Below are positions 11,510 through 26,561 of a stretch of DNA of 64,000 bases, piece by piece. The notes below the pieces were generated by a model that was not told the origin of the DNA, did not search any database, and saw nothing but the letters and a program-made list of their open reading frames with translations. This DNA comes from Cycas panzhihuaensis (lineage: Eukaryota; Cycadophyta): contig CM041465.1 of the NCBI GenBank assembly GCA_023213395.1, forward strand, positions 42,353,741 to 42,417,740, written 5' to 3'. The number at the start of each line of letters is the position of its first letter. The stretch's first letter is position 1. The translations under genes and the position numbers were made by a program.

Positions 11510-11971
11510 TGTTAAAACCTTCATGCCCTAAGCATTAAGTCTTGACCTTGTACATTTGTATTTTTGTCATTTTATGCTTTATGTTGAAGTGATCTTTGTT
11601 TTATTTTTAAATTGTCTTTTATCTTTTGTGGTTTTTTCACATGTACTTAGTGGAAAGTCAACTTTGGATGGCTACACCTGTCACCATCCTAATCCTTGTG
11701 GAAAGTAGAGTTTTATTCAGACTTTTCTTGTACTTTTGATGAATGACATGTTTAAATCCTGACTATTGAAACTCCTTTATAAAGAGCCCTATTTTCCTTG
11801 TTTTGTAATGTAGTAATCTTAGAGTCAGTATTATGTTGTTGTAGCATTTTCTATAGGTTGATTTTGAGATTAATTCTCCTCCCTATTTTGCTTGTATAAT
11901 AGGTTGAGTTGTAATTGAATCTCCTCCCTATTATTCTCATGTTATGTAGTCCATGTTTCTATCAATCAAGC
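11510..11971 (+). repeat. Copia 3' LTR, right end uncertain
   Basis: Begins TGTTAAAACC after the polypurine tract. The right end is set provisionally at ATCAATCA (about 11971), just before coding similarity to another copia element begins. A TATA-like box (CTTTATAAAGAGCCC, about 11774) fits an LTR promoter. A sub-repeat GAAT/GATT...CTCCTCCCTATT occurs twice (11872-11889 and 11918-11932). No matching 5' LTR is seen in the window. Confidence 0.55.
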
Positions 11972-11984
11972 ATTATCTTTCATG

Positions 11985-12392
11985 GTTTATGTATCCTATC
12001 ATGTTCCTCCAATAGATCCTGTGGCATCTTCATTTCTCTTACTTTCAATAACAACGACAGTGAAAAAACTACCCAAATGGTATTTTCAAACTATTTCTAG
12101 TACACAACAAATTGAAAGTAGCAGACCCACAAAGATACTACAACAAAATAAAAACTATGCACTTATGATTGAAGTGTTTAGTACCAAAGAGCCTTCCACT
12201 TTTGAGGAGGCATGGAATGATGAAAAGTAGAAAACCACAATGGATAATGAAATCCATTCTATTCAAAAGAATGGAACATGGGACTTGTTTGATTTGCCTA
12301 AAAGTAAATAAGCAATTAATTGCAAGTGGATTTACAAAACCAAGTTTTGATCAAATGGTTCAATTGAGCAACACAAAATGTTATAGGTCTAA
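11985..12392 (+). pseudogene. Second copia RT N-terminal fragment
   Basis: Translates as KKLPKWYFQTISSTQQIE, then ALMIEVFSTKEPSTFEEAW and GTWDLFDLP. It is clearly homologous to the start of RT at 9850-10170, but diverged. It breaks off after SIEQHKM near 12390. In-frame TAG and TAA stops occur near 12228 and 12309. It is not part of the 1749-11509 copy, which already has its own RT. It may be the element into which that copy inserted, or the product of recombination. Confidence 0.75.
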
Positions 12393-12845
12393 TCCTATAA
12401 CCATTCAAGATAGAGAAATACGAAGAGAAAATGATAGAAAGAAGATAACAATATATATCCTCTCTTTATAATAGAGTGAGGTATATATAACATTAAGAAC
12501 AATATGAATAACAATTATTAACATAAAACATATATCCTCTTTACAATAGAATGGGGTATGTATAACATTAACCTCTATATTATTATATTCCTACCTTTAT
12601 GCCAACCAATCCCCTACTTCCTTATCATTAACCTTAACTTCATATGGTAAAGAATCATAACTCTCTCTAACATGTGGTGAAGGCTCACCACATGCCCTCT
12701 CCCCTCAGATGCTTCATCCTCGAAGCATCTTGATATATTGATGCATGTGACCACCTCCTGCTAGTGTTATCTAATCGATAGGTCTAGCGAAGATTGTTAA
12801 AAAAAATGCACATAGAATAGGGATCTATACATCCCAAGTAGATCT
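12393..12845. other. Decayed repeat remnant with perfect palindrome
   Basis: No ORF. A perfect inverted repeat (CATGTGGTGA at 12671-12680, 4-base loop, TCACCACATG at 12685-12694) is present. A block of about 45 bases (ATATATCCTCT...ATAACATTA) occurs twice, at about 12451-12495 and 12529-12571. The minus strand at 12695-12735 reads FEDEASEGRGHV, which resembles the tail of some gypsy polyproteins, but this is weak. Confidence 0.35.
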
Positions 12846-12933
12846 TGTTGGAGTGCGTGACACTAACTATCACGAGGAAGTCCTCTTCCCAAATCATCCC
12901 AGGCCTTTTGGTGTAACGACAACCTGTGACAAG

Positions 12934-12947
12934 TGGTATCAGAACGA
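12934..12947 (+). other. TRIM primer-binding site
   Basis: TGGTATCAGAACGA begins two bases after the left terminal repeat and matches the initiator-Met-type plant PBS TGGTATCAGAGC for its first ten bases. Confidence 0.88.
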
Positions 12948-13073
12948 CCAGGTTTCAAAACCAGTCATGTGTTACCGCGGTAGCGCACCCGGACATACAT
13001 GAAGGCGAGGGAGTGGCCGCCAAGGAACGTCGTGGTGGACATGCATTACCGTGTAGGTATAGCCGACTCCTCA

Positions 13074-13084
13074 TGATGGGGGAG
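13074..13084 (+). other. TRIM polypurine tract
   Basis: The purine-rich TGATGGGGGAG directly precedes the right terminal repeat. Confidence 0.75.
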
Positions 13085-13175
13085 TGTTGGAGCGCGTGAC
13101 ATTAACTATCACGAGGAAGTCCTCTTCCCAAATCACCCTGGGGCTTTTGGTGTAACGGCAACCCGTGACAGATCT

Positions 13176-14432
13176 TAATGTGCATAGAATCTCTATGACT
13201 TTGAAACCTCAAGCTTAAACAATATGCATGCCTGGGGTACATAGTCTATGAGGGCTTTGATGAGTGTTTCGATATTAAGTCTCATGTGTGGGTGTTCATA
13301 ATGTTCCACTTTCCTATGTCTTCCAACTTTTAGTGAATGGTACTCTTCTTTTTCTTTGGCTATAATTGGTGGTGTGGAATGGTAAATAGTTTCTGCTACT
13401 TACTCCTGATGTTTAGTTTCTCTCCCATCATTCTTTTATTGTTCTTGAATTTGTGAAGTGGAAAGAATTCTTTGTCCTACCTTTCAATTGAACTTCTCAA
13501 ATATTTAGCGAGCTTGTTGTTTTTTTGCTCAAGGCATTGCATCTTTTGCCACCAAGAAGCATTATATTTTACAAAGATAGTTGATACTAGCCAGCTAAAA
13601 TAATTTAATAAACTAAATTTATACCACTCCTTAAACTAAAGGTAAGCCTCTCCTTGTAAATACAATGAGGCTACTTTAGTCATCTCTCTGTGGTTTTTAT
13701 AGTTCTCATTAAGTGATTTTAATATGCATGCATATCTGCAACCCAGTCATCTGCAAAAAGAGTCTCATCTGCATTAAATATGCAGAGTATGAGTCTTTTC
13801 TAGCCATGATAATGTGGATGTGGGAGAGATTAAGTTGTGTCTCTAGCCAATTATCCCTCGATTTTGATACAAAAATAAATATTAGGCCTCAAGAACAACA
13901 ATTTGTGACCAAAGTTCGAACAACAAAAAAAGTACAATATGAAACCCGTAACTTCAAAATTTAATATCTAAAAATATATAGCTCAAAAATATACAAAATA
14001 TAGATTAAAATCACAACCTCTGAAATACAATTCCAATGGTTCAAGCACAATTGAATTCTGATATCTAAATCAAAAATTATGACCTTTCTAAGAAATATCA
14101 CAGCTAGGGCTTCTAGGAATTGCAACAATACCTGCTGGTAAAATGTTTATAACTTTCTACTCCGAATTCTGATCAACCTCAAACCACTTCCATTGGAAAG
14201 CAAATTAAAAAATTCACAAAATCAAAAAAAACATTGAGGTCATTTAAATATCTGTAGCCAAAGTTATGGCTCTTTGAAATTAAAGTAGCAGATATGTCCC
14301 TAAAATGTGGCGACAAAAAGCAGGTCAAAATTAAATATGTTATAATTTCTGCAACTTTTCGCCAAAACCCACACACTATGACAACTCAAAATTTATGGAA
14401 TGGGCTTTTTCATCTCAAAATCTCCATTGATT
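13176..14432. other. No gene recognised
   Basis: AT-rich DNA with short, unconvincing open frames on both strands. I see no splice-phased exons, tRNA or LTR pair. It may be old repeat sequence. Confidence 0.4.
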
Positions 14433-14954
14433 ACAAAAACGGCATATTCCACCCTAAAACCAAAAAAATGATAATTCTATCCAAAACCAAAATCCCCGCA
14501 AACAACCCAAAATAACCTAAAGAGAAACTTACTATTGAATCGAATAAACACCCAAAGCCTCACATCAACAAGAATGGACCATGAACAGACATTAATTGTT
14601 ACCCAATCAACTCCCCCTACCGACAGAGCATACATCAGCAATTGGAGTGAATAGACTCCAATTGAAATAGAAACTTGACTCCACTTTTTGGGTTGCAGTG
14701 GTAATACACAGTCCCACTTAGGGATACAATAATAAAAACACAAACTTTCTTGGCGTGTTATAGAACCCATACTTGAACCAACAAAAACGGCATATTCCAC
14801 CCTATAACCAAAAAATGATCATTCTATCCAAAACCAAAATCCCTGCAAACAATCCAAAACAACCTAAAGAGAAACTTACTATTGAATCAAATAAACACCC
14901 AAAGCCTCACATCAACAAGAATAGCCCATGAACAGACATTAATTGTTACCCAAT
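14433..14954. repeat. Two ~175 bp direct repeats separated by 173 bp
   Basis: Copies at 14433-14607 and 14781-14954 begin ACAAAAACGGCATATTCC and end GTTACCCAAT. They differ at roughly a dozen positions. The spacer is about as long as a repeat, giving a period of about 348 bp. The ends are not TG...CA and I see no target duplication, so a segmental tandem duplication fits better than an LTR pair. Confidence 0.8.
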
Positions 14955-15673
14955 AACGCTTAAATTTATTTCACATGGACAATGAAGAGGGGGCAAGTGA
15001 TATGCCCAAGATTCTGTTCTTCAAAGTTTCAATGACAATATGGATGTTCCTAGGATTCAGACAAAAGAAATGAAAATTTTGGCAAGGAACAATATACAGA
15101 GAATATAATCTGTGCATTTGCCAGAAGACAAAGATGCACATAGTGATGACAACATTTGAGACAAAAAAATGTTGTATGACATAATACATGTAAAAGCATT
15201 TGATCAAACTGAAAGGACCATCAAAGAAGTCACATGGGAGAGAATTTGCAACAAATGGTAGCCTTTTTTGTTTTCATCACTTGGTGAGTTCAGGATAGTC
15301 ACACCCTTAGCAGCACACATATATGCCACAAATATTCTCCTCATGAATCAACACTTCTCTTTGCCTGTTCTTACAGTGCATAATTAAAAATGGCTTACAA
15401 TAAAGGGTCAGAATTAGATCGGTTACTTTTATTCCTACTTTTCATTGTTAAAAAATTTGCATTCATTGGATTCAGCAGCATAAAAACAGCTCCAATTCAA
15501 CTAATATGGGAAAAAGTTGGTATCATATAACCAGGTATGCTCCCTATGATAGATATGCATAGTGAAATGTATTTGTCTGTGAGTGAATTTTTTGTGTAAC
15601 AGTGAACTCTTCAAGGCCCCAAATAACTGAATTCCTTTTTGAACACACCAATTCAGGAAAATGAGAGAAGTAC
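14955..15673 (-). other. Downstream of transporter exon 6; no further exon found
   Basis: The donor of exon 6 (G|GTACTTC at 15673) opens an intron running left. I looked for the next conserved exon of the transporter (the WR-type start of the following transmembrane segment) down to 14955 and beyond and found none. The sequence looks intronic or unrelated. Confidence 0.5.
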
Positions 15674-17109
15674 CATAGAGGATTTCCAGCCAAAGGTAAT
15701 CCAGCCACTAAAGCAAGCAATATGCCCACACAGATGAAAAGTTGATTTACCGAACCAAGTGCACCACGGATCTCAGTGGGCGATATCTGCAATGGATTGG
15801 TAAGATCGTAAGAAACAGCTTGCAGCATTCTCATTAATTGCAGAAAAACACATTCCCATCTAACAATTTGCTTGATAAATGAAAACCTCTGTTTCCATGA
15901 GAAACTGAAACCATACCTCAGAAATATAAAGTGGCACTACAGAAGAAGTGACACCAATACCAACGCCCACAAGCAGCCTTCCAATAATCATCGCTTGTAC
16001 GCTTTGTGCTGTGGCACTGGTCAGAACGGTTTTGGAACATGTAAGCAAAGAAATTCCAATTGTCACCTCTGAAACTCCAATGATGAGTAACAAACCAAAA
16101 GCCAAGGTAAATAGCTCAAGACCTCAAGAAAGCACCAATCACAAGAGGTATAGCATCAAGTTGAAATGTCCTCCTCCGGCCCAGCTGATCGGCCAATGCA
16201 CCGCCAGTAAATGATCCAACAGTAGCACCTGCAAGTGTCGTGCTGACCACCCAACCTGGATGAGGCACTTCTTTCATTAGCATTTATAGTACATTCTATG
16301 AAGTGACTCAAAGTTTTCCTTGATCTTCATAAAAAATGAGGTTTTCCTTGCATTCTGCTAAGATTATCTAGGACTTCTAAAGAATAGCATACGTTGTATG
16401 TTTTCAATTCCATATATTTTGACAGATTAAAAGCATAAAAATAAAAAATCAGAAATGCAATTTTGATCTACTAGCCTTGCAAAACTGTATTTTCGGCAAA
16501 TCCAAGATCCTTAGAAAGATACTCAAGTGCTCCATTAACTACACTGCAATCCAAAATAGAATCACATTAGATGAAACTAGAATTGTCCTGCATTATAATT
16601 TCTCTGAATTTCAAACAGCCAAAGTTTTGTTACTAAAACAGCATGTATCTAGAAGGATGAATGGTAAATTTGACATTTCCAGCCATTAACAACACAATTT
16701 GCCATAAAATTCTACTCATTCTACACAATGCCATTGCATCAAAATAAATTTAACACACAATGGAAATGCATGAATAAAGATTATTGTAAAAAATAAAAAA
16801 GATATCAAATTGAGTGCTGATTGAATTGAAAACTTATGGCTTTGAATATTTTAAAATTTTAAAACATCAAAAAGTACATACCCAAGATGGTATCCAAACA
16901 ATATTGCTCCCAAGCATGCAACGCCAACATATGGCAATACCGTTCCAGAGGACAATGTTGTAGGTTTTCCCGACGCTGTTAATTCCGAATCTCTGTCTGC
17001 AATGTTACATAACAAATCACATAAGTGATTTAACCCATCAAACATACTGTGTAAGGCATCCACTTTGTGAGGAAAAACAAAAACAATCAATTAAGCTTAA
17101 AATACATAC

Positions 17110-17157
<48 letters not shown>

Positions 17158-19349
17158 GCAGTTGACAGTCTTGGAACAAGAGAAGTATAACAAGAGTCAA
17201 CAAGAAAGTATGTAGATACTCGATTTTTGTCCCAATACTTAACATCTATATTTTTTCCTTATGTACTCCAACTATATTTGACTTAGACATTTTAAAAATT
17301 TCCACGAATCAATCCTTCACATTGCCAAAACTCGTAAACTATCAGGGATATGCCAAAGTTTGGACTGTTCAAAGCCTAGTTTAAAGATGCATTAGGATTG
17401 TTCTAAAATAAGAATTAGATTTGCAAATGAAAAATGTGTAGTCTTAACAGAAGCAACACAGTCCTAATAGAAGCAATATCAGTCACTCAGGGCATATACC
17501 ACCAACAACAACAGTATAGAAAATGAAACCTAATGACACACCAGCAGATGTTGACGCATCAGTTTGGCAGATTGTACATATCTCCCAATGGCCACGGGGT
17601 TCATGTGGCATTCTGTGTGGATATAATTAGTTTGCCCAGGAATTTAACAAGCAACCACGAAGTGATATAAAGCAGCACCCTATATCATTACACCAACCCC
17701 AGTTTGTCTTCTCTCAACAGAAAGACAGCGGAACAAAAACTGGACTTAGGCAGCCAGTCAAAAAGTGTCAAACAAATTAAAACTAGCAGCTTCATTCAAT
17801 CCAATGGATAAGAAAAGGATTCAAACAGGAATGGAAAATGTGGACTAGTTTACAGCAGAAGAGATACCAGAAAAAACCTGTCCCCACACCTGCAATTTTC
17901 ACAAAAACCCCAGTCAAATGCAAACATGAAAAGAGAACACATACCCAGGTAAAGTCTACTGTTGGAACTGATAGCCCGCATTGTGTATGCATGTAATGGC
18001 TCCACAAAAATTCAACTCTTGACCATATGTGGAATTTCCCCTTCAATTATAACCAAACACCAACATAAAAAGGACCGTGAATTCCACAGTCGACTGACCC
18101 CAATTCCATGTGCATGTGCACGTGATATCGGCAACAGAATCTATTCATTACAGCCACCTAGAACTATGCTGCCAACCTTTATATCAAACCAGCTTTGACT
18201 TGAATACAAAGTTCAAACAGAAAATCGAAGGGTTGAAACAGAGATCTACTTCAAACATATTCTATCATAGACTATGAAAAACGGAAAGTGGAGAAAGACA
18301 TCTAGAACATATGTCTGGTTCTTGATTGAATGCAAAATGGCATTTAGCAGATAATACCCGGCGGTTTAACAGAGCAGTGGCGCAATGTCCTTTCCCCAGT
18401 TCAGTCTGTTTAAACCACGTGGGACACGTTAACGATCTTTGCTACTCAGTAGCCAGCCTAGAGTATAAATATCCTGGATATATCACAAAAAGAGGATGGG
18501 ACACGCGAATTTAAGATCATATTTTGAAACCTGCAAGCAAGACCAAGGAAGCTTCTAATTGTAAAGCTTCCGTTTACTCAACACACATAAGCTCCGCAAT
18601 AAGCTTATAAAGAAAATATACGAACCAAAAATAAAACCAAATTAAGCCGAGAAGCAAAACGGAGGATGCATCATCACATCTTCAATTTGTTGCCGAGGCG
18701 TAGGGCAGGTGATGAAGAGCTATTGCTTTTGCCAAATCAACGCGAGTTCAAATCCCATGGAGGGTGTACCAAACCCGGAGGCTGGTCACGCCAGCAGGGG
18801 GGATTTAAGGAAAGGGAACAAAAAAGCGGAAAGAAAGAAATCGATAGGCCCAATTCCCATACTTGGAAGTTCCCAAGATCAGATCGGCCACATATATGCA
18901 TGATACGTCTGCAATGGGTGCCGAAATCGATCGTTGCCAGAATCAGTCATGCAAGAAGAGACATAAAATGTTCTACAGCGATGAAGCAGAGTTCGGGATA
19001 AAAGCATGCAAGATCAATGTCAAACTTACAAAGAAAAAACTAAATATTATGAGCTAGAATACATACTATAAGCATTGGCCCGGACCGAACCGATGGAATC
19101 CCGCTTGTACGAAAATGTGTTACTGTGGATTAACCCCATTTCCCTTGTCTTCTGGGAAATCTGCCGCCCCCAGATCGACGACTTAATGCTTGCCCCTCCC
19201 TTTAAGTGCATCCCGGATGGTTTCTCCGTTACGGTCATATGGCTTACGCTAGCTCCGCTTCTAACACCACCCCATCCTTTGCGATCGCCTAAAATAGGAT
19301 CGTAAGGCAAACATAGCTTGGCGCTTCTTGAAATACCCGCTAGCTGCAT
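15674..19349 (-). CDS. pGlcT: Plastidic glucose transporter (pGlcT type), N-terminal half, six exons
   Basis: MFS sugar porter of the plastid inner envelope, exporting glucose from starch breakdown. Exons on the minus strand: 19067-19349, 16882-16996, 16476-16543, 16123-16255, 15917-16016 and 15674-15786. All join in phase and give about 270 residues. Exon 1 (ATG at 19349) is Ser-, Arg- and Lys-rich, like a chloroplast transit peptide. Exon 2 holds the first membrane segment (YVGVACLGAILFGYHLG). Exon 4 has the MFS loop GALADQLGRRRTFQLDA. Exons 5 and 6 join as VPLYISEISPTEIRGALG, a sugar-porter signature, followed by LFICVGILLALVAGLPLAG. Introns are GT-AG except intron 3 (GC-AG). The C-terminal half of the family (total about 540 residues) is not seen in the remaining 15.6 kb to the left. 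It may lie beyond the window across a TE-filled intron, or the locus may be truncated. No stop or frameshift occurs in the six exons. Confidence 0.87.
16256..16475 (-). other. GC-AG intron (intron 3 of pGlcT)
   Basis: The exon ends TTGCAAG and the intron begins GCTAGT at 16475. It ends CCAG at 16256, before GTTGGGTGG. Using the nearest GT downstream would create an in-frame stop, so the GC donor is the only phase-consistent choice. GC-AG introns are a known minority class. Confidence 0.75.
17101..17152. repeat. Microsatellite (ACAT)n followed by (AT)n
   Basis: Five ACAT-type units run into about 13 TA units. It lies within intron 1 of the transporter gene. Confidence 0.95.
18690..18760 (+). 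repeat. Possible tRNA-derived SINE head
   Basis: A B-box-like GAGTTCAAATCCC (18744-18756) follows, at about 40 bases, a poor A-box-like stretch (GGGCAGGTGATGAAG, about 18703-18717). Spacing fits an internal RNA polymerase III promoter. No poly-A or poly-T tail or target duplication was identified. The call is tentative. Confidence 0.25.
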
Positions 19350-20200
19350 TATCTTCACTCAAATTGCTCCTATGTGGAACCCAATTAATCCAACCAAATT
19401 TTATTTCAGCTTAACCAAACTCCGCGATGCAGAAATATCAGATCTGCAAACGCAGCCAAATTTAAAATATCACAAACGCAATGCAATGCTCCAACCAATG
19501 AAATCATACCTTGAAAATGTCTTCACAAGATGCCTCCGATTTCCCGCGTAGAATGGCACAAAGGAGAAAAAGGCAGTTTCCCCACCGGAATAAACACTTT
19601 GAATATACGATCCCACGGACTCCGGCAACTTCAGAAAGCAAAGTTACGATCAAAATAAAACCAAATGTTCCTCCAACAAGTTAGCCGGAGAACCTGAAGC
19701 TTTCGCCGACGAAAAGCAGCAAACTGAATATTAACGAACGAAGAAGAGATTCAGATCCGCGGTGCAAAAGAATAGTTGTTGCGATGCCAACCACCTCTGA
19801 AATGAGGATCTTTGGAAAAATCTATACTTTTGTGGGTGTGGAGGCTAAAAACAAAACATGAATTTTTAACTGCGGTTAATGCCGGACTTAACCACGGTGA
19901 ATGGTTCGGAAGTTTCCGGAATCTTGTGGGCTTCTATTTCAGAAAAAAATATATATATTAGGGAGAAATTTATGCTAGATTGCCTGCTAAATGGAGATTA
20001 CAATGACGAAGGAAAAAGCGTGATGGGGCAGCACGTGGGTCACCAGCCAGTTCCCCATTGCTCCCCGGTTTCTCCACCAATGGCAGCCGGTTGCCGGTCG
20101 TTTGGGCTGAGCAAAGTGTGAGTGTGTGCTTATCCTGTTGTCGATAAGGATTAGGAAAATCACTCCTATCTTTGACCTGCTGTCATGATTATTGTTTTGT
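19350..20200 (-). promoter_or_regulatory. 5' flank of pGlcT: possible 5' UTR intron and G-box
   Basis: On the minus strand a donor-like CAAG|GTATGA at 19509 and an acceptor-like CACATAG at 19370 could bound a 140-base 5' UTR intron. A G-box core CACGTG lies at 20032-20037, about 680 bases upstream of the start codon. In plants this core is bound by bZIP and bHLH factors. Both are motif readings only, with no transcript support. Confidence 0.35.
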
Positions 20201-23865
<3,665 letters not shown>

Positions 23866-24319
23866 TGTTAAAAATAGGTAGCATAATTACTTTGATACCA
23901 TGTTAAAATAATGGATACAACAATAATAAACTCATGAGTATATACACATAGTAAATTAATTAACATTAATGTAAAGTAAAACAAGCATCATCAAGCATAA
24001 TCATCACCACAAGACACCAAGATTTATACGTGGAAAACCTATTGTGGGAAAAACCATGGGAGAAGGTGGAGTTAGGACTCCACTTATGATCGTAAGGTCT
24101 ACATCTTTCTCCTCTCTCCTTACTCTCCTTTCTCAAGTGGTGAGTGTCGATACATATAGTGAAAACCACCTCATTAGTAGCCTATCAAATACATTGAGCC
24201 ATTATATTATCCAATAAAGAGATAGCATGGATATGTGTGCATCTCACATATCTTGAAGTAGGTGAATAGTAGGAAGTGCATGTGTACAATAATCCTATAT
24301 TAAACATTATGTTTTAACA
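23866..24319 (-). repeat. LTR, 3' copy of the 454 bp family
   Basis: 454 bp, paired with 27699-28152. It includes an internal repeat of its own end plus TGGTATCA at about 23893-23910. Confidence 0.88.
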
Positions 24320-24333
24320 CCCCCCCAATAATG
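24320..24333 (-). other. Polypurine tract of the 454 bp LTR element
   Basis: On the minus strand CATTATTGGGGGGG directly precedes TGTTAAAAC of the 3' LTR. Confidence 0.8.
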
Positions 24334-26473
24334 TTCAATGTTCTTGAATCTTGATCTTGAGTCTTCAAGTCTTCATCTTATATGTTGGTACTTGTAAGCT
24401 GTAATTGTAACTTGTCTCCTATATCTTATATGCAGTATTACCTGAAACCTATATATAACCTATAATTATATCTAGTATCCAATATGCAGTATCATCTATA
24501 ACTTGTAAAAGACTTGTAACTATATGCTTATCTTCATTAAGCATCAACCTATATAAACTAACATATATGAAGTAGTTTATGTACATCTTCATATCTTCAC
24601 GTGTGTGGTGGCTACTTTCAATCGACATTAAGTTGCATGATCAACATTAAGTTAACCATCAAATCAAGTAAAGTGATATCTAAGTCCATATAAAATAATA
24701 TCCATTTATCGAAATACATGGATGACCAACTGTTGTAATCACCGGTTCACTAGGAAATTGCTTCAATTATCATCTTTTTAAATTGCTTGTAGGACCAACA
24801 CAATTAGTGTGTTATGTCAAAGTTTCATCAGCTGGACATGTTGACAACTGTATCATCTTGAATAATCAACTCAAAAAATAGGCTAAACTACTTGGCCAAG
24901 GTAAGTTAACTATAATAAGGTAAATTATACTTAATATCTAATTAGATAACAAAAATTGCTTTTGTAACTAGGTGATCTATATGTTTGGTTAGGGGATTTG
25001 CCATCTAGTAAACTAAATGATAGTATTGTTAAGAGGGGAATGAAAGACTAACATATCAAGGATGTCTTATATCATAACTTGATCAAATCTTTCTCAACTA
25101 ATTAATGTTTTCCAACTAAAATGGGCCTTAAAATATTATAAATGGGTCTTAAAATGCTTAATTTTAAACTAAACTCTAATTTTCATTCGCCATTTCTCAA
25201 AAATAAGTTTACCATCATGATTGGAGCCATAGAAAATATCAAAATTAGCTGAAAGTTTTTTGAAAATAGTCATGGAATTCATCTTAAATGAGGTTTAGAG
25301 TCTTTACATCAACTTTACCTTGAATTTTCTCTGTCTTTTACTATCTAAAGTAGGTCGTATGAACACTTGTTATGACCATCTCAAAGTTTTCTTTCTAATG
25401 CAATAAACAACATTTGATTTTGATATACAAATGATGAGTTATGGGAGAAAATGTATTACTGACCCAAGAAAGAGTGTACGATCCTGAAGAAAATGGTGAC
25501 AGATCCGAAATTTTATCAAATTCCAAATATAAATTTAAAAACACAAAAACTATTCAATTTAGTTTTTTTAAAAGTTGAAGTTTGCCCCTTTTGAGGATTG
25601 AGCCCCGATTGCATTGGCTCTCTATATGATTGCCTATCGAGACCTAAGGGACATTGTAACACATATGAAAATATATGCAATACAATTAAATTTAATAAAC
25701 CAAATGGAATTTTTTTTTAATCATTTAATAATTCATTTTGGATAAAGTAATTTCTTTGCAAATATCTAAATAACAAAATCAATTTGGGTAAATTCAATTT
25801 GCCCTTTGCATGAAATGCTTCCTCTAGATCCTGATAAACTTGTATCCATATTCAAATATGTGATGATATTTAGCATCGATCTGTGGCTACTTCTTAATCT
25901 CCGTAGAGGGCAATCAGTCAACTTTGATTGTATAAATTTGTGTCATTATTTTTTTCTTTTTCATGGTAGAGGCAGGTAGCAAGGGGGTGCGTGCGATGTC
26001 TCCACGCAAACTTCTGTGGCAGTGGCATTTGTCTGCTATCTCTACATGCTTAAAATTATCTCATAATTAGATTAGAGGGTTGGTGATAAGAGTATGTATG
26101 GTATTTTAATCTTCAATCTACTACACTCTGCATATAAGGTATTTTAGATCAATGTCTTCCTAGGTCATTTAGGCGACTCTGCATAGGTTCCCTCAGTAGG
26201 GGTTTTGTCGGTGACTGATCAAGCATGATGGCTAGTTGTCTTCCTTCTTCTGGCCATGATTACGATGGAGGGCATGACTATAAATAGTTTAGACATTGGT
26301 TGTAAAAGTGGCACTTATGCAATTGGTTGAGCAATTCTGGTGTATCTACGAAAAGAAATATATAAACAAATTTGTATATATAATATATCACAACCATGAT
26401 CAACCAACCACAAGGTGTAATTTGAATATCATGAGTAGGCATCTAATATGAGTAGATCTGTGGTCAAATCCAT

Positions 26474-26561
26474 AGTAAGGGCATTCTTTGGATCCTTTTA
26501 TGTGAAGACAATGGATCAAATATGTAATAAGGGCATTCTTTGGGTGCTTTTATGTGAAGAC
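26474..26561. repeat. Short tandem duplication, ~52 bp period
   Basis: AAGGGCATTCTTTGG followed by CTTTTATGTGAAGAC occurs at about 26474-26509 and 26526-26561, inside the non-coding LTR element. Confidence 0.8.

Larger units (their letters stand above)
12846..13170 (+). mobile_element. TRIM: terminal-repeat retrotransposon in miniature, complete
   Basis: Two 86 bp direct terminal repeats (12846-12931 and 13085-13170) begin TGTTGGAG and end GTGACA. They differ at only a few positions. A 153 bp internal region starts with a Met-tRNA-type primer-binding site two bases after the first repeat and ends with a G-rich purine run. The 5 bp target duplication GATCT is exact (12841-12845 and 13171-13175). 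There is no coding capacity. These are the defining features of TRIMs, which move using enzymes from full elements. It is on the + strand by PBS and PPT order. Confidence 0.93.
16997..19066 (-). other. Intron 1 of pGlcT, 2.07 kb
   Basis: Donor A|GTATGT at 19066 and acceptor TTGCAG at 16997. The codon is split A|AC. The intron contains a microsatellite (17101-17152) and a possible SINE-like tRNA-derived segment (about 18690-18760). No other gene is seen in it. Confidence 0.75.

Noticed and set aside
14477-14800. Minus-strand 107-codon frame as the missing transporter C-terminus
   Set aside because: Its sequence shows no sugar-porter motif and it overlaps the duplicated block.
14433-14954. Second TRIM based on 175 bp direct repeats
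   Set aside because: Ends are not TG...CA, no primer-binding site follows the first repeat and no target duplication flanks the pair.
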